64,000 nt of DNA, taken from positions 40,327-104,326 of the IMG/VR virus record IMGVR_UViG_3300031257_000001; one strand, written 5' to 3'. Shown piece by piece: positions 24,101 through 32,810 of the stretch. The notes under the pieces were generated by a model. It was given only the letters and a program-made list of their open reading frames with translations. It was not told the DNA's origin and made no database searches. Numbering within the stretch: position 1 is the stretch's first letter; each line of letters begins with the position of its first letter. Made by a program: the position numbers and the translations under genes. The DNA is from a virus.

Positions 24101-26632
24101 GTGATCAAGCTACGCTTGGACAACCGCTGGGTCTACATCACCGGCGCTCCGCGCTCCGTCATCCGCGAGTTGGAGTCCATCACGAGCTATCGTGTGGCGG
24201 GCTTCATGTTCGCGCCGTCCTTCAAGAGAGGGCACTGGGACGGCAAGGAGCACCTGCTGCGCTTCAGCAGCAAGCGCGGATACCACGCGCCCCGAGGACT
24301 CGTCACCGACATCGCCCGGGCTCTTCGGGCTGAGGGGCATCGGTACACGGTCGAGCATGTCCACGCTCCGCTGCCGGAGCGGCGCAAGCTGGTGTGGGAG
24401 TCCAGCGTGGTGATGCGAGGATACCAGGATGAGGCGATCAACGCCCTGCTGGCACCTCCTGTGCGCGGCAGTGGGGTGTTGAAGATGCCCATCAGGAGCG
24501 GCAAGACCAAGATGGCCGCCCGGCTCATCCGCAGGATCGGCCAGGCCACACTGTTCGTGGTCCCGTCCAAGTCACTCCTGTACCAGACCCGGGAAGCCCT
24601 CGCTGAGTGCTTCCCGTTGGAGACCATCGGCCTCATCGGCGACTCCGAGCACGATGAGCAGTTCATCACAGTCGCCTCCATCCAGACATTGGCGATGTGG
24701 CGCGAGGGCGGCCGCTGGAAGATGATGCGGCCTGCCAAGAAGCAGGAAAGCCGCGTTGCGTGGCTGGAGGAGCACGGCTGGGAGCCGTCGGGCGAGCTGT
24801 GGCGCAAAGGTCGCATCAAGCCCGTGGCGATCGTCAAGGCCATCGAGCGTGAGGCGAGCGACCGCGAGGCAGAGCGGAAGGCCACTGTCAAGGCCAAGTA
24901 CAAGGGTCTGCTCAAGGCGTTCCCTCTGCTCATCCTCGATGAATGCTTTATTGCAGGAACGTTAGTTGACGGGAGACCTATCGAGAGCATTGCTGTCGGT
25001 GACATGGTTGCTGCATTCGACAACAACGGCACCACATCCCAACGACGAGTAACCCGGACATTCAAAACGGTTCCATCCAGCCTTGTTCGCATCCGATTCA
25101 ACGACGGAAGGACCCTGACTTGCACGCCAGGGCATCCCTTCTTCACCGCTTGCGGTTGGGTGAAGGCTTGCGAGCTGAGGCCTGGATCGGATATGGTGTT
25201 AAGCACCAATGCTAAAGTGCACGACCTGCGGACGGGAATTGGACTCGGAGAACGTTCCTGCTCATCGTTTGGAACGATGGAAGAAAACCGGAAGAATCTA
25301 CTGCAAGACAGCTTGCGGCCGTGCATACACCGGGAAGGTGACCCGAAACTCACCCCACCTACGCTCCCAGGAGGTGCGGGAGGCTTCATCGAGGCGAATG
25401 AAGGAGAGCAACCCGATGCGCTCGGAGCATGTGCGTGCCAAAATGGCAGCTTCGCTGCGTGCTCGTGGCCATTCTCCCAATTGGACCAAGGGCGGGAACG
25501 GACGGCCACTACCAATTGCACAAGTGGTCCTTGCAGCTGCTTTGGGATGGGAGACAGAATGCGTTGTGAAGACGGGGAATCCGTCACGTGGAGTGGATCG
25601 AATGGTCGGGATTTCGTCTTGTTACAAGCTGGATGTTGCCAACTCGACGCTGAAGCTCGGAATCGAGCTAGACGGCCCCTCGCACCACACTCCGAAAGCA
25701 CGTGTGTTGGACAAAAAGAAAACCGACTTTCTGAGTGGGATGGGGTGGACGGTGTTGAGGTTCTCCAACCGGGAAGTGACAAACGATTTGGAGGGTTGTG
25801 TCCGGACGGTTTTGTGTACAATCTCGAAGTTGAAGGACTCCACACGTACATAGCCAACGGCTTGGCCGTCCACAACTGTCACCACTACCGGGGGACCGGC
25901 GAGTGGTACAAGGTCCCGCATGAGTTCGACAGCAGGTTCAAGGTCGGCCTGTCGGCCACCGCCTATCTGGACAACAGCGTCGAGCAGGAACGCGGGATCA
26001 TCTGGCTGAAGGCGACGTGCGGACCGATCCGCTGCGACATCCCGATGAGCCGTCTCATCGCGGACGGATTCTTGATGAAGCAGCACGTCAGGATGTTCCG
26101 CGTGACCACCCCCAACCTCAATGGCCGGAAGTGGAGCGCGACGATGCGCCGGCAAGCCATCGTGACCAACCGCCGGCGCAACGCGATAATCGTCATGTGC
26201 GCTGCCAAGTACGCCGCAGAAGGACGCCGCATCGCCATCATCGCCCGGCTCCACGAACACATCGGGATCCTGTGCGAGGCGATGGATGAGGCCGGGCTGG
26301 AGTATCGCACCATCACCGGGCATGACGACCAAGAAGCGCGCGAGGACATCGTTGACGGGTTGGTCAGAGGGGACTACCATGTAATCATTGGAACCGTCAT
26401 CGGCGAGGGCGTGGACATCCCACAAATGGAGGTGGTCATCAATGCGGAAGGCGGCAGGGATACCAAGTCCACTGTGCAAAGGCAACGCAATCTAACCATC
26501 AACAAGGGCAAAAGGCAGGCGGTATTGGTTGACTTTTTGGACGAGACAAACGACCATCTGCGAAAGCACTCCGAGGCCCGGTTGGAGGTGTACCGCAGCG
26601 AGCCAATGTTCCAGATTGACCTGGTGGGCTAG
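24101..26632 (+). CDS. SF2 DNA helicase (UvsW-type) interrupted by an intein
   Basis: 843-residue precursor. Exteins of 281 and 251 residues join to a 532-residue helicase: N-terminal UvsW-like domain, motif I KMPIRSGKTKM (about 128), LFVVPSKSLLYQT (Ia), motif II LLILDE|CHHY, motif III GLSATAY, and a C-terminal RecA-like domain with VINAEGGRDTKSTVQRQRN. The intein sits between E and C of the DECH box, so the unspliced protein cannot hydrolyse ATP. Start is GTG 24101 with no SD. A -10-like TATCTT (24089-24094) just upstream would give an almost leaderless mRNA. Role: branch migration and replication/recombination repair. Confidence 0.85.
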   Translation: MIKLRLDNRWVYITGAPRSVIRELESITSYRVAGFMFAPSFKRGHWDGKEHLLRFSSKRGYHAPRGLVTDIARALRAEGHRYTVEHVHAPLPERRKLVWESSVVMRGYQDEAINALLAPPVRGSGVLKMPIRSGKTKMAARLIRRIGQATLFVVPSKSLLYQTREALAECFPLETIGLIGDSEHDEQFITVASIQTLAMWREGGRWKMMRPAKKQESRVAWLEEHGWEPSGELWRKGRIKPVAIVKAIEREASDREAERKATVKAKYKGLLKAFPLLILDECFIAGTLVDGRPIESIAVGDMVAAFDNNGTTSQRRVTRTFKTVPSSLVRIRFNDGRTLTCTPGHPFFTACGWVKACELRPGSDMVLSTNAKVHDLRTGIGLGERSCSSFGTMEENRKNLLQDSLRPCIHREGDPKLTPPTLPGGAGGFIEANEGEQPDALGACACQNGSFAACSWPFSQLDQGRERTATTNCTSGPCSCFGMGDRMRCEDGESVTWSGSNGRDFVLLQAGCCQLDAEARNRARRPLAPHSESTCVGQKENRLSEWDGVDGVEVLQPGSDKRFGGLCPDGFVYNLEVEGLHTYIANGLAVHNCHHYRGTGEWYKVPHEFDSRFKVGLSATAYLDNSVEQERGIIWLKATCGPIRCDIPMSRLIADGFLMKQHVRMFRVTTPNLNGRKWSATMRRQAIVTNRRRNAIIVMCAAKYAAEGRRIAIIARLHEHIGILCEAMDEAGLEYRTITGHDDQEAREDIVDGLVRGDYHVIIGTVIGEGVDIPQMEVVINAEGGRDTKSTVQRQRNLTINKGKRQAVLVDFLDETNDHLRKHSEARLEVYRSEPMFQIDLVG
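24944..25876 (+). mobile_element. Intein in the helicase DECH box, with an out-of-frame endonuclease
   Basis: 311 residues in the helicase frame. Splicing residues are Cys1 (CFIAGTLV), block B TCTPGHPF, and the C-terminal VYNLEVEGLHTYIANG then AVHN followed by Cys+1. Only about the first 90 and last 30 residues look like an intein in this frame. The 200 or so residues between are Cys/Gly/Ser-rich and read like an out-of-frame translation, while the +1 frame there encodes a recognisable endonuclease (25209-25853). The helicase frame nevertheless has no stop. Confidence 0.88.
25209..25853 (+). CDS. DUF559/VSR-like homing endonuclease in the +1 frame inside the helicase intein
   Basis: 214 residues from ATG 25209 (no clear SD). 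Starts with a zinc-type CTTC...YCKTAC region, followed by a basic NUMOD-like stretch (SSRRMKESNPMRSEHVRAKM) and a C-terminal nuclease domain of DUF559/very-short-patch-repair type: KLGIELDGPSHHTPKARVLD, KKKTDFLSGMGWTVLRFSN, DLEGC. The Glu-x-Asp-Gly and Lys residues fit the PD-(D/E)XK-like core. The ORF runs past the intein block F in a different frame. Translation could be by internal start, or the frame may reflect paired frameshifts. Confidence 0.75.
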   Translation: MLKCTTCGRELDSENVPAHRLERWKKTGRIYCKTACGRAYTGKVTRNSPHLRSQEVREASSRRMKESNPMRSEHVRAKMAASLRARGHSPNWTKGGNGRPLPIAQVVLAAALGWETECVVKTGNPSRGVDRMVGISSCYKLDVANSTLKLGIELDGPSHHTPKARVLDKKKTDFLSGMGWTVLRFSNREVTNDLEGCVRTVLCTISKLKDSTRT

Positions 26633-26691
26633 CGTGTGAAACCATTCCACGCTACCTTACACACTGCCGGCGATTCCCCCTCACGGCCCAC

Positions 26692-26733
26692 AAGGCAGCC
26701 ATGACTACCCCAGGTTGTGGCTGCCTTTCATTT
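26692..26733 (+). terminator. Probable rho-independent terminator after the helicase gene
   Basis: Perfect 10-bp stem AAGGCAGCCA / TGGCTGCCTT with a 16-base loop, followed by TCATTT. It lies 60 bases after the helicase stop and before the initiator gene, and is the clearest terminator-like structure in the window. The T-tract is interrupted, so termination may be partial. Confidence 0.65.
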
Positions 26734-26778
26734 GGGTGCCCGTCAGCGCTTTTCGGCCTGCCTGTGTAGGGCCGTCCC

Positions 26779-28335
26779 ATGAAGTCGAAAGCGCACCCAC
26801 GTGAGTATCAGGGCGACGGCCCGGTTTCAATCCCAACTGCCTACTGCGAGCTGAGCAAGCGCGCGTTCGCGGTCTGGGTCAGGTTGATGGCTGAGTCTCC
26901 CGAGGTTCTGCTGACAGGGAGGCATCGCCTCGCAGAGTTGTTGAGCTACTCACAGCGCCGGTTCAGCGAGGTGCTTCTGGAGCTTGTGCGCAAGGGGTAC
27001 GTGGGCGTGATCCCTCCCGAGCGAGTGGGCCTTGTCACCCAAATTGTGTTGCGGCGCCGTGCAAAGATCAACCAGAGGACGGGGAACTGGTTCAGGCTGG
27101 GAAACTTGCTGCTGCAAGGCGACCACGAGTGCATGTGCAATCAACAAGAAACTGGCCCAAAGTTTACACAGACCCAAAGTTTACACAGACCGAAACCAAA
27201 GTTTAGTTGGGCTGATCCAAACTTTAATTGGACCCATGGCATAAAACCGGGAGAAGTGGTGTGTAAAAAGGTACCAAGGGAAACCAGTTCTTGTGTAGAG
27301 GGTGGATCTTGCAGTCACAAAAGTGGCATTTGTCCAGACAAAAGTGGCAATCTCACAAACTGGGTCCAACTAAACTTTGGATTAGTCTGTGTAAACTTTG
27401 GAAGTCCCAGAGTCGTTGGGAGTGTGGTTCTTGTGGAGTCCATAGATTATTGGAATACGCAAGGCGTCAAAAAGCTTCCCGACGGAAACTCTTGCCACAT
27501 GGCAGCCATGATGCTTTCTGGTGTTAAAAAACGCCGTTTCGTGGCTGGCACGAAAACACAAACAAAACGAACCACCTTAGAGGTAGATAGGCTTAGAGAA
27601 GCTAAGGAGAAGGAGAAAGAGAAACGTAGGCTCTCTACCCGAGCGAAGCGAGGGTTCTCAAAGCAGCGACGTGGCAAGGGTGTTGATTGGGCAAAGATAG
27701 ACCTGATGGGGGACCCTGTCGTGAGCTTCGAGCCCGGCGACCGCGAGCGCCCTCGTGTTCTTGAGGTTCTGTCCCGGAGGGCTCGCGACCCGGAGCGAGT
27801 CAGGCTCGTGGCAAAGCTGGAACGCGAGTTCTGCCGCATCTACACCCGGTACAGGCGACAGGCGGAGCGCGACCTCACCGGCTCGACTGATTACAATGAG
27901 GTGTGGGAACAGGAACGGAAGTTGGCCGCCCGGGCAGCCATCCTCTGCATCCAGAAGGGAACAACGCCAACCAGGCTCATCCGCTACTGGCACAAGGCCA
28001 TCCGCGACTTCACAGACTTGAAGATTCCAACACTGCGCTTCCTGGCCAGCCCGGCGAACGTGGACCGGGCCGCCTGCGCAGAGATCAATATCGATGACGC
28101 CAAGGACAAGCCTCCGGCCGGGAACAGCTTCAGCGCGGTCTGTGGTCTCGATGTACGATTGAGGCCGGAGCTTGAACGCGCCGGGTTCGACACCAGGCCG
28201 TACAACGACCGCTTCATGCTGGGAATCCAACACAATGCGATGGCGATAGCGCAGGGCAAAGACATCTTCATGGCGAAGGGTCGCGTGAGGGATATGGCGG
28301 TGTTCGCAGCGGAGAATCTGTTCAATGAGGAGTGA
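26779..28335 (+). CDS. Replication initiator-like protein with internal origin
   Basis: 518 residues. N-terminal winged-helix-like domain (about 15-95: SKRAFAVWVRLM, RLAELLSYSQRRFSEVLLELVRKGYVGV) as in phage O-type and DnaT-like initiators. Residues about 125-260 are low-similarity linker, encoded by an AT-richer iteron cluster (27156-27401). The C-terminal part (about 320-518) is helical and charged and may bind the loader. It is followed by loader, DnaB-like helicase and primase genes, the same order logic as lambda O-P. The embedded repeats support origin binding by this protein. Confidence 0.65.
   Translation: MKSKAHPREYQGDGPVSIPTAYCELSKRAFAVWVRLMAESPEVLLTGRHRLAELLSYSQRRFSEVLLELVRKGYVGVIPPERVGLVTQIVLRRRAKINQRTGNWFRLGNLLLQGDHECMCNQQETGPKFTQTQSLHRPKPKFSWADPNFNWTHGIKPGEVVCKKVPRETSSCVEGGSCSHKSGICPDKSGNLTNWVQLNFGLVCVNFGSPRVVGSVVLVESIDYWNTQGVKKLPDGNSCHMAAMMLSGVKKRRFVAGTKTQTKRTTLEVDRLREAKEKEKEKRRLSTRAKRGFSKQRRGKGVDWAKIDLMGDPVVSFEPGDRERPRVLEVLSRRARDPERVRLVAKLEREFCRIYTRYRRQAERDLTGSTDYNEVWEQERKLAARAAILCIQKGTTPTRLIRYWHKAIRDFTDLKIPTLRFLASPANVDRAACAEINIDDAKDKPPAGNSFSAVCGLDVRLRPELERAGFDTRPYNDRFMLGIQHNAMAIAQGKDIFMAKGRVRDMAVFAAENLFNEE
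27156..27401 (+). other. Candidate replication origin: iterons and inverted iterons inside the initiator gene
   Basis: CCAAAGTTTACACAGAC occurs twice in direct tandem with a 17-base period (27157-27173, 27174-27190), then CCAAAGTTTAGTTGG (27196-27210) and a variant CCAAACTTTAATTGG (27217-27231). About 140 bases on, CCAACTAAACTTTGG (27366-27380) and GTCTGTGTAAACTTTGG (27385-27401) are exact reverse complements of the third and first iterons. Between them ACAAAAGTGGCA appears twice 21 bases apart (27317, 27338). The layout, inside the initiator gene and AT-rich, resembles lambda ori within O. Confidence 0.72.
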
Positions 28336-28999
28336 GCGTGAGGTCGATGCGTTCCGCGCCGGCCTCATCGAACGCTTCGGGGATGATGGCGACAAGCGCG
28401 TGGCGTACTACACAGCGTGCTACGAGGCTTGTATTCCACGGACGTTCTGGGATGTCGCCGGTGCCGATGTGACCTACAACATCGATGCGTTCAAGGGGGT
28501 CATCCTGCGATACACGTCCAAGTGGAAGCGGGCCCTTCGCCACGGATACTCGATGCTGCTCGTTGGCGACAACGGCACTGGCAAGACCATGTTCGTGTCG
28601 TTCGTCCTCACACAGATGATCAAGCGTGGCGTGACAGTCTACTACATGACGTTGGCCCAGTTGGACATCGACATCAAGCGTGGGTTCAAGGACGGCAACG
28701 CTGAGGCCCGGCTTGAGCTCCTGCTCGGGGCCGACTTCCTGGCCATCGATGAGATGGGAAAGGAGCATTTCAAGGCGGACAGCTTCCTGACCACGCGGTT
28801 GGAGCTGCTACTCAAGCGCAGGTACGATGACGGCGAGCCCACGGTTCTGGCTTCCAACTTGGGGTGCCAACGGCTGGTCGAGATGTACGGCCCGACCATC
28901 GAGAGTATGCTGGACGGGAAGTATGCCACGTGCCAGTTGGAATCTGGAGACTTCCGCAAGAGCGTCCGCACCCGGATGAAGAAGGATCTTGGCTTGTGA
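28325..28999 (+). CDS. DnaC/IstB-like helicase loader ATPase
   Basis: 224 residues, overlapping the initiator by 11 bases. Walker A LLVGDNGTGKTMF (about residue 78), Walker B DFLAIDEMGKE (about 138), sensor-like TVLASNL near 178 and a basic end (FRKSVRTRMKKD), the DnaC/DnaI loader layout. It should load the following DnaB-like helicase onto the origin. The next gene starts within its stop (GTGA). Confidence 0.82.
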   Translation: MRSEREVDAFRAGLIERFGDDGDKRVAYYTACYEACIPRTFWDVAGADVTYNIDAFKGVILRYTSKWKRALRHGYSMLLVGDNGTGKTMFVSFVLTQMIKRGVTVYYMTLAQLDIDIKRGFKDGNAEARLELLLGADFLAIDEMGKEHFKADSFLTTRLELLLKRRYDDGEPTVLASNLGCQRLVEMYGPTIESMLDGKYATCQLESGDFRKSVRTRMKKDLGL

Positions 29000-30399
29000 C
29001 TGCCAAGTTTGACCTGGCCTTTGAGACGCAGATCCTGTCTCAGGCGCTCCGCGATGACGTGTTCCTGAAGAAGGCGGTGCGAATCTGCGACCAGCACCAC
29101 TTCGGCACCAAAGAGCATGCGTGGATCTGGGGCGTCATCGCGGACACGTGGCGCAAGTACCACGAGCGGGCGAGCGGGAAGCTCATCCTGTCAAAGGCGA
29201 AAGTAGACCACCCCGACCCTGACAAACGCAAGCCATTCCTGGCGTTGGCGCGGAAGCTGGTTCGGGTCAAGCCATCCCACCCCAAAGCGGCCCTCGATGA
29301 GTTGAACGGCTTCGTGCGTGAGGTGAATCTGCACCTCGCTCTGGAGAAGTCAGCAGATGCGTTGTCGAAGGGCGAACTGGAAGCTGCGGAGCGGGCCGTG
29401 TCCAAGGTCGCCAGGATGTCCGCCCGGGAGCGCAAGTACACTCTGGTGCGCTGGATTGAGGAATTCGAGGCCCGCCAGGACGCTCGCAGGTATGAGGCCG
29501 AGCACCCCGGCGAATTCAAGGTCATCCCGTCAGGTTGGAAGACACTGGACAAGGCGCTGGGTGGCGGCTCCCGAATCGGAGAACTGAACCTCATCATGGG
29601 GACGACCGGCCGAGGCAAGAGCGTCGGAGCCACCAATGTGGCGATGGCCGCGGTCAAGCGTCTCCACCCCACGTTGTACATTGCCACAGAGATGCCTGCC
29701 AGGCAGATCGCCCAACGGCAGGACACCATCTGGACTGGGATGCGATATGACCAGTTCAAGACGTGGGACTTCAGGCCGTCCGAACGGCGTGCGATGACGA
29801 GGCACCTGAAGCGGGTTGCCAAACTCTGGAGCAACATGTTCCACATCGCTAGCTTTCCTGTTCGTTCGGCCGACATCACAGACGTCCGGCAGCTTCTGGC
29901 TGACCTACTGGAGGATCACGATTTCAGGCCGGAGATCATCGTGGTTGACTCCGGCGACCATCTGCGCTCATCCGACAAGACGTTGGACAGCTACCGTCTG
30001 CAGCAAGCCGATGTGTACTGGGAGCTCAAGAGGCTGGGTGAGGAAGATGGCTATGTGGTCTGGTCCACAGTCCAGGCAGGCAAGGAGTATGCTGTCACGA
30101 CGGCCACGAGCGAGGCGACCTCTGAGAGCTACGACAAGGCGCGCATCTCGGACATGATCATCAGCCTCAACGACCCTGACGCCGGGCGCCGTCGCAAGAG
30201 GATTGAGTTGGATGTTGACGCCGATGAAGAGGATGATGTTGCCGAGGTGACGGGGCCGGAGGTGGGCGACGATGAGGCGAAGCGCCTGGAGCTGTTCCTG
30301 GCCAAGTACAGGGACGGCCTGTCCAAACTCAAGATCCCGCTGAATGCTGACTTCGCTCGGATGAAGCTCAGCGAGGTAGGTGACGATGATGAGGATTAG
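28996..30399 (+). CDS. DnaB-like replicative helicase
   Basis: 467 residues from the GTG that overlaps the loader stop. N-terminal helical domain (1-150), then an SF4 RecA-like motor: PSGWKTLDKALGGGSRIGEL, Walker A IMGTTGRGKSVGATN (about 200), TLYIATEMP, Walker B EIIVVDSGDHL (about 320). Slightly different from host DnaB in its short N-domain and in an acidic, non-conserved insert near 410-435 (DVDADEEDDVAE). Acts 5'-3' on the lagging strand with the primase encoded next. Confidence 0.8.
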   Translation: MTAKFDLAFETQILSQALRDDVFLKKAVRICDQHHFGTKEHAWIWGVIADTWRKYHERASGKLILSKAKVDHPDPDKRKPFLALARKLVRVKPSHPKAALDELNGFVREVNLHLALEKSADALSKGELEAAERAVSKVARMSARERKYTLVRWIEEFEARQDARRYEAEHPGEFKVIPSGWKTLDKALGGGSRIGELNLIMGTTGRGKSVGATNVAMAAVKRLHPTLYIATEMPARQIAQRQDTIWTGMRYDQFKTWDFRPSERRAMTRHLKRVAKLWSNMFHIASFPVRSADITDVRQLLADLLEDHDFRPEIIVVDSGDHLRSSDKTLDSYRLQQADVYWELKRLGEEDGYVVWSTVQAGKEYAVTTATSEATSESYDKARISDMIISLNDPDAGRRRKRIELDVDADEEDDVAEVTGPEVGDDEAKRLELFLAKYRDGLSKLKIPLNADFARMKLSEVGDDDED

Positions 30400-30414
30400 T
30401 GAAGGAGTGCCGCA

Positions 30415-31431
30415 TTGGGCTTTGACATTGAGGGGTATGCAGAATCCAGATTGAACCGGTTCCGACGTTGTGGCGGACGATCCGGGAACGAGGCGACAGC
30501 GCTGTGCCCGCGTTGTGACAAGGTGTCCAAGTTCTATTTGAATCTGGAGACAGGCAGCTTCGTGTGCTTCTCGTGCGACTTCCGCGGCCGCTCCATCGTG
30601 TGGCTCGTCGCTGAAGTTGAAGGGTTCACTACGGCGGAGGCCCGTGCCTTCATCTTCCGCCAGACAGTCGCCATCCGCCGGCGCGACTCGCGTGCCGTGC
30701 TCCGCGACCGCATCGCGGCCCTCCGGCCTCACACCATCAAGGATGACTCGCCGGAGCCGGAGGACTTCGACTTGCCCAAGTCGTTCAGGCCGGTGTGGAA
30801 GGATGGTCGTTGGGACTTCCCCATCTGGCTCAAAGAGAAGCGCGGGATCAAGAGCAAGACCGCTCGCGCATGGGGGCTCGGATACTGCCGTTTTGGCAAG
30901 TACGCTGGGCGCCTGATCATCCCCATAGAGTGCCCCAACGGACGGAGCTTCACAGCCCGGGACATGACGGATGAGCAAGAGCCCAAGTATTTGAACCCGT
31001 GGGGTGCTGATCACCGCCGGCTCCTCATTGGATGGGGCCTCGTTCCGCTGGTGTCAGACTTGGTGATCTGCGAAGGGCCACTGGACGCAGTGAAGCTCTG
31101 GCAGCACAGGATCCCGGCGCTAGCCCTCGGTGGCAAGGAGCTACATGACGAGCAGATCCAGTTGCTCAGGACGTTGTCACAGTCACAGGCGATCACGATC
31201 ATGTTGGATCCTGAAGAGCGCGAAGCGCCGTACAGGCTTGCCGAGAGCCTTCACACAGAGTTTGACAGCATATTCATCGCGACGCTGCCAGATGGGACGG
31301 ACCCGGGCGACTCAACGTTTGACCAAGCCCACACAGCGCTCGATGACGCCGTCCAGTGGAAGGGGGACCGCACACCAAGGTTGCTGGCCAAAGTTCGGAG
31401 TGCTGGAGATGCTGTTTCTTCCAGGCGTTGA
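30415..31431 (+). CDS. DnaG-type primase with zinc ribbon and TOPRIM domain
   Basis: 338 residues from TTG 30415, chosen for GAAGGAG 7 bases upstream. N-terminal zinc ribbon (CPRC ... CFSC, about 31-55), central region with IWLKEKRGIKSKTARAWGLGY and GRLIIPIECPNG, then TOPRIM motifs VICEGPLDAVKLW (about 220) and ITIMLDPEE (about 262). Shorter than host DnaG because no helicase-binding C-domain is present. Makes primers for lagging strand synthesis. Confidence 0.82.
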   Translation: MGFDIEGYAESRLNRFRRCGGRSGNEATALCPRCDKVSKFYLNLETGSFVCFSCDFRGRSIVWLVAEVEGFTTAEARAFIFRQTVAIRRRDSRAVLRDRIAALRPHTIKDDSPEPEDFDLPKSFRPVWKDGRWDFPIWLKEKRGIKSKTARAWGLGYCRFGKYAGRLIIPIECPNGRSFTARDMTDEQEPKYLNPWGADHRRLLIGWGLVPLVSDLVICEGPLDAVKLWQHRIPALALGGKELHDEQIQLLRTLSQSQAITIMLDPEEREAPYRLAESLHTEFDSIFIATLPDGTDPGDSTFDQAHTALDDAVQWKGDRTPRLLAKVRSAGDAVSSRR

Positions 31432-31450
31432 ACTTTTCTTCAACGAGACG

Positions 31451-31491
31451 GCAAAAAAGTTCTTGCCGTGTAAGCAGTAGCACGCTATGGT
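31451..31491 (+). promoter_or_regulatory. Promoter of the AAAGTTC-TTGCC type before the MoxR-like gene
   Basis: GCAAAAAAGTTCTTGCCG with -35 TTGCCG (31463-31468), a 17-base spacer and -10 TATGGT (31486-31491). It nearly repeats the element at 61951-61991, with the same spacing. A GAACTTTTC lies upstream in inverted orientation (31430-31438). The predicted transcript has a 5' leader ending in AACCTGGAGATCAG before the gene. Confidence 0.6.
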
Positions 31492-31539
31492 CATCTTGTT
31501 GCTGAATGACGGCTGTGAGCCGCAACCTGGAGATCAGAG

Positions 31540-32724
31540 ATGAGCGTACGCAACGAAGCGCTAGATGACAAGGGCCGCGAGCGAGTTCAGTGCCTGCGCT
31601 GCAAGGCCAACGGCGTGGTGTCGTACTATCACCGTCTTCAGAAGCACCTACAGACATCGCACGGCATGTCGCTGGACGAGTATGAAGTCCACCACCCCGG
31701 AGCGCCGGTGAAGTCATCGACTGCGGAGCGCGCAGACCAGCGCGCCAAGAAGGCAAAGGCCGACATCCATCCGAAGCCCACCGCGGACGACACGCACGCT
31801 GACGACGGCGAGGACCCAGTGTACACGTTCGGTTGCGCGCACATCGTGGGACGGGTTGACCTCGATGGTGATGACAAGTCACACGTCCCACATCATGACG
31901 AAGGGTGGAATGTCGGAGCGTCTGAGCAAGCCAGCCTTGAGGCGCTTGCCCTCGGAATCGAGACCAACCAGAATGTTCTCATCGTGGGGCCTCCTGGCGT
32001 CGGCAAGAGTACGCTTGCCCGGGAGCTGGCCGCCATCGCCAACGCTCCGCTGCGTTACTTGCCCATCAACGGCGAGATGCGCACAGATGATCTCATGGGC
32101 GGCGACCAGCTGCTGGTAGACAAGGAGACAGGCCAGACTGTCACCCAGAACGTGGATGGGCCGTTGCCGGAGGCCGGTGAGCGTGGCCATTGGGTCCTGT
32201 TCGATGAGTTCGACAGCCTCCCGAGCCACGTGGGATTCATCCTGCACGGAGTGCTGGAGGCGGAACGGAAGCTCACGCGCGCCAACGGGAATCGGGTGGA
32301 GTTCAGCGAGCACTTCCGCGTCATCGCCACTGCCAACACCCTCGGGTTGGGCGATGACACAGGACAGTTCGCTGGGACGGCGCCGATGAACCGCGCGTTG
32401 CTCGACCGGTTCGGCATCGTCATCAGGGTGGGCTTCCCGGAGCAGGAGGATGAGATTGAGATGCTTGTCAGGAAGGCCGGCTTGCGTCGCAACGTGGCGG
32501 AGAACATGGTCAAGATCGCGCGCCAAGTTCGTGAGGCCGTTGCCAACGATACCACCAATGCCGACCTCAGTCCGCGCCGGCTTTTGATGTGGGCTACCAC
32601 CACCAAGAAGATGGGCGGGAACGTGGTCAAAGCGGCCCGCTACACTATCATCAACCGCCTGTCCAAAGAGGATGGCGACTTTGTCTCAGGTCTCATTCAG
32701 CGCACGTTCGGGGGGACGCCATGA
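31540..32724 (+). CDS. MoxR/CobS-like AAA+ ATPase with N-terminal zinc-finger
   Basis: 394 residues. N-terminal Cys-Cys-His-His unit (CLRCKANG ... YYHRLQKHLQTSH, about 17-45) like MucR/Ros or C2H2 fingers, then a charged linker. AAA+ core: Walker A GPPGVGKSTLARELA (about 149), Walker B WVLFDEFDSLP (about 217), sensor IATANTLGLGD. CobS/MoxR ATPases work with a VWA partner, encoded next. In phages such pairs are known, but the client is unknown. Leader CAACCTGGAGATCAG is shared with the next gene. Confidence 0.82.
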   Translation: MSVRNEALDDKGRERVQCLRCKANGVVSYYHRLQKHLQTSHGMSLDEYEVHHPGAPVKSSTAERADQRAKKAKADIHPKPTADDTHADDGEDPVYTFGCAHIVGRVDLDGDDKSHVPHHDEGWNVGASEQASLEALALGIETNQNVLIVGPPGVGKSTLARELAAIANAPLRYLPINGEMRTDDLMGGDQLLVDKETGQTVTQNVDGPLPEAGERGHWVLFDEFDSLPSHVGFILHGVLEAERKLTRANGNRVEFSEHFRVIATANTLGLGDDTGQFAGTAPMNRALLDRFGIVIRVGFPEQEDEIEMLVRKAGLRRNVAENMVKIARQVREAVANDTTNADLSPRRLLMWATTTKKMGGNVVKAARYTIINRLSKEDGDFVSGLIQRTFGGTP

Positions 32725-32752
32725 GGCTCCTGTTCAACTTCCACAGTCTGAA

Positions 32753-32810
32753 GAAAGTTCCAACTGTGCCATCGAAAGTTCTAGCCCTCTCATCAAAAAC
32801 GCGGTAGATG
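32753..32810 (+). promoter_or_regulatory. Promoter-like element with two AAAGTTC boxes before the VWA gene
   Basis: GAAAGTTC at 32753-32760 and again at 32774-32781, 21 bases apart, then TAGCCC as a -35-like hexamer (32782-32787) and TAGATG about 17 bases on (32805-32810). It aligns with the better elements at 31451 and 61931 but the -10 is weak. Likely a regulated member of the same promoter class. Confidence 0.42.

Noticed and set aside
24187-25875. Long open frame on the reverse strand opposite the helicase (562 codons)
   Set aside because: Shadow of the GC-rich coding strand. No SD, no motifs, and it covers both exteins and the intein without regard to domain borders.
26635-26660. Inverted repeat AGCGTG/CACGCT after the helicase gene as a terminator
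   Set aside because: Six-base stem, no T-tract. The 10-bp stem at 26692 is a better candidate.
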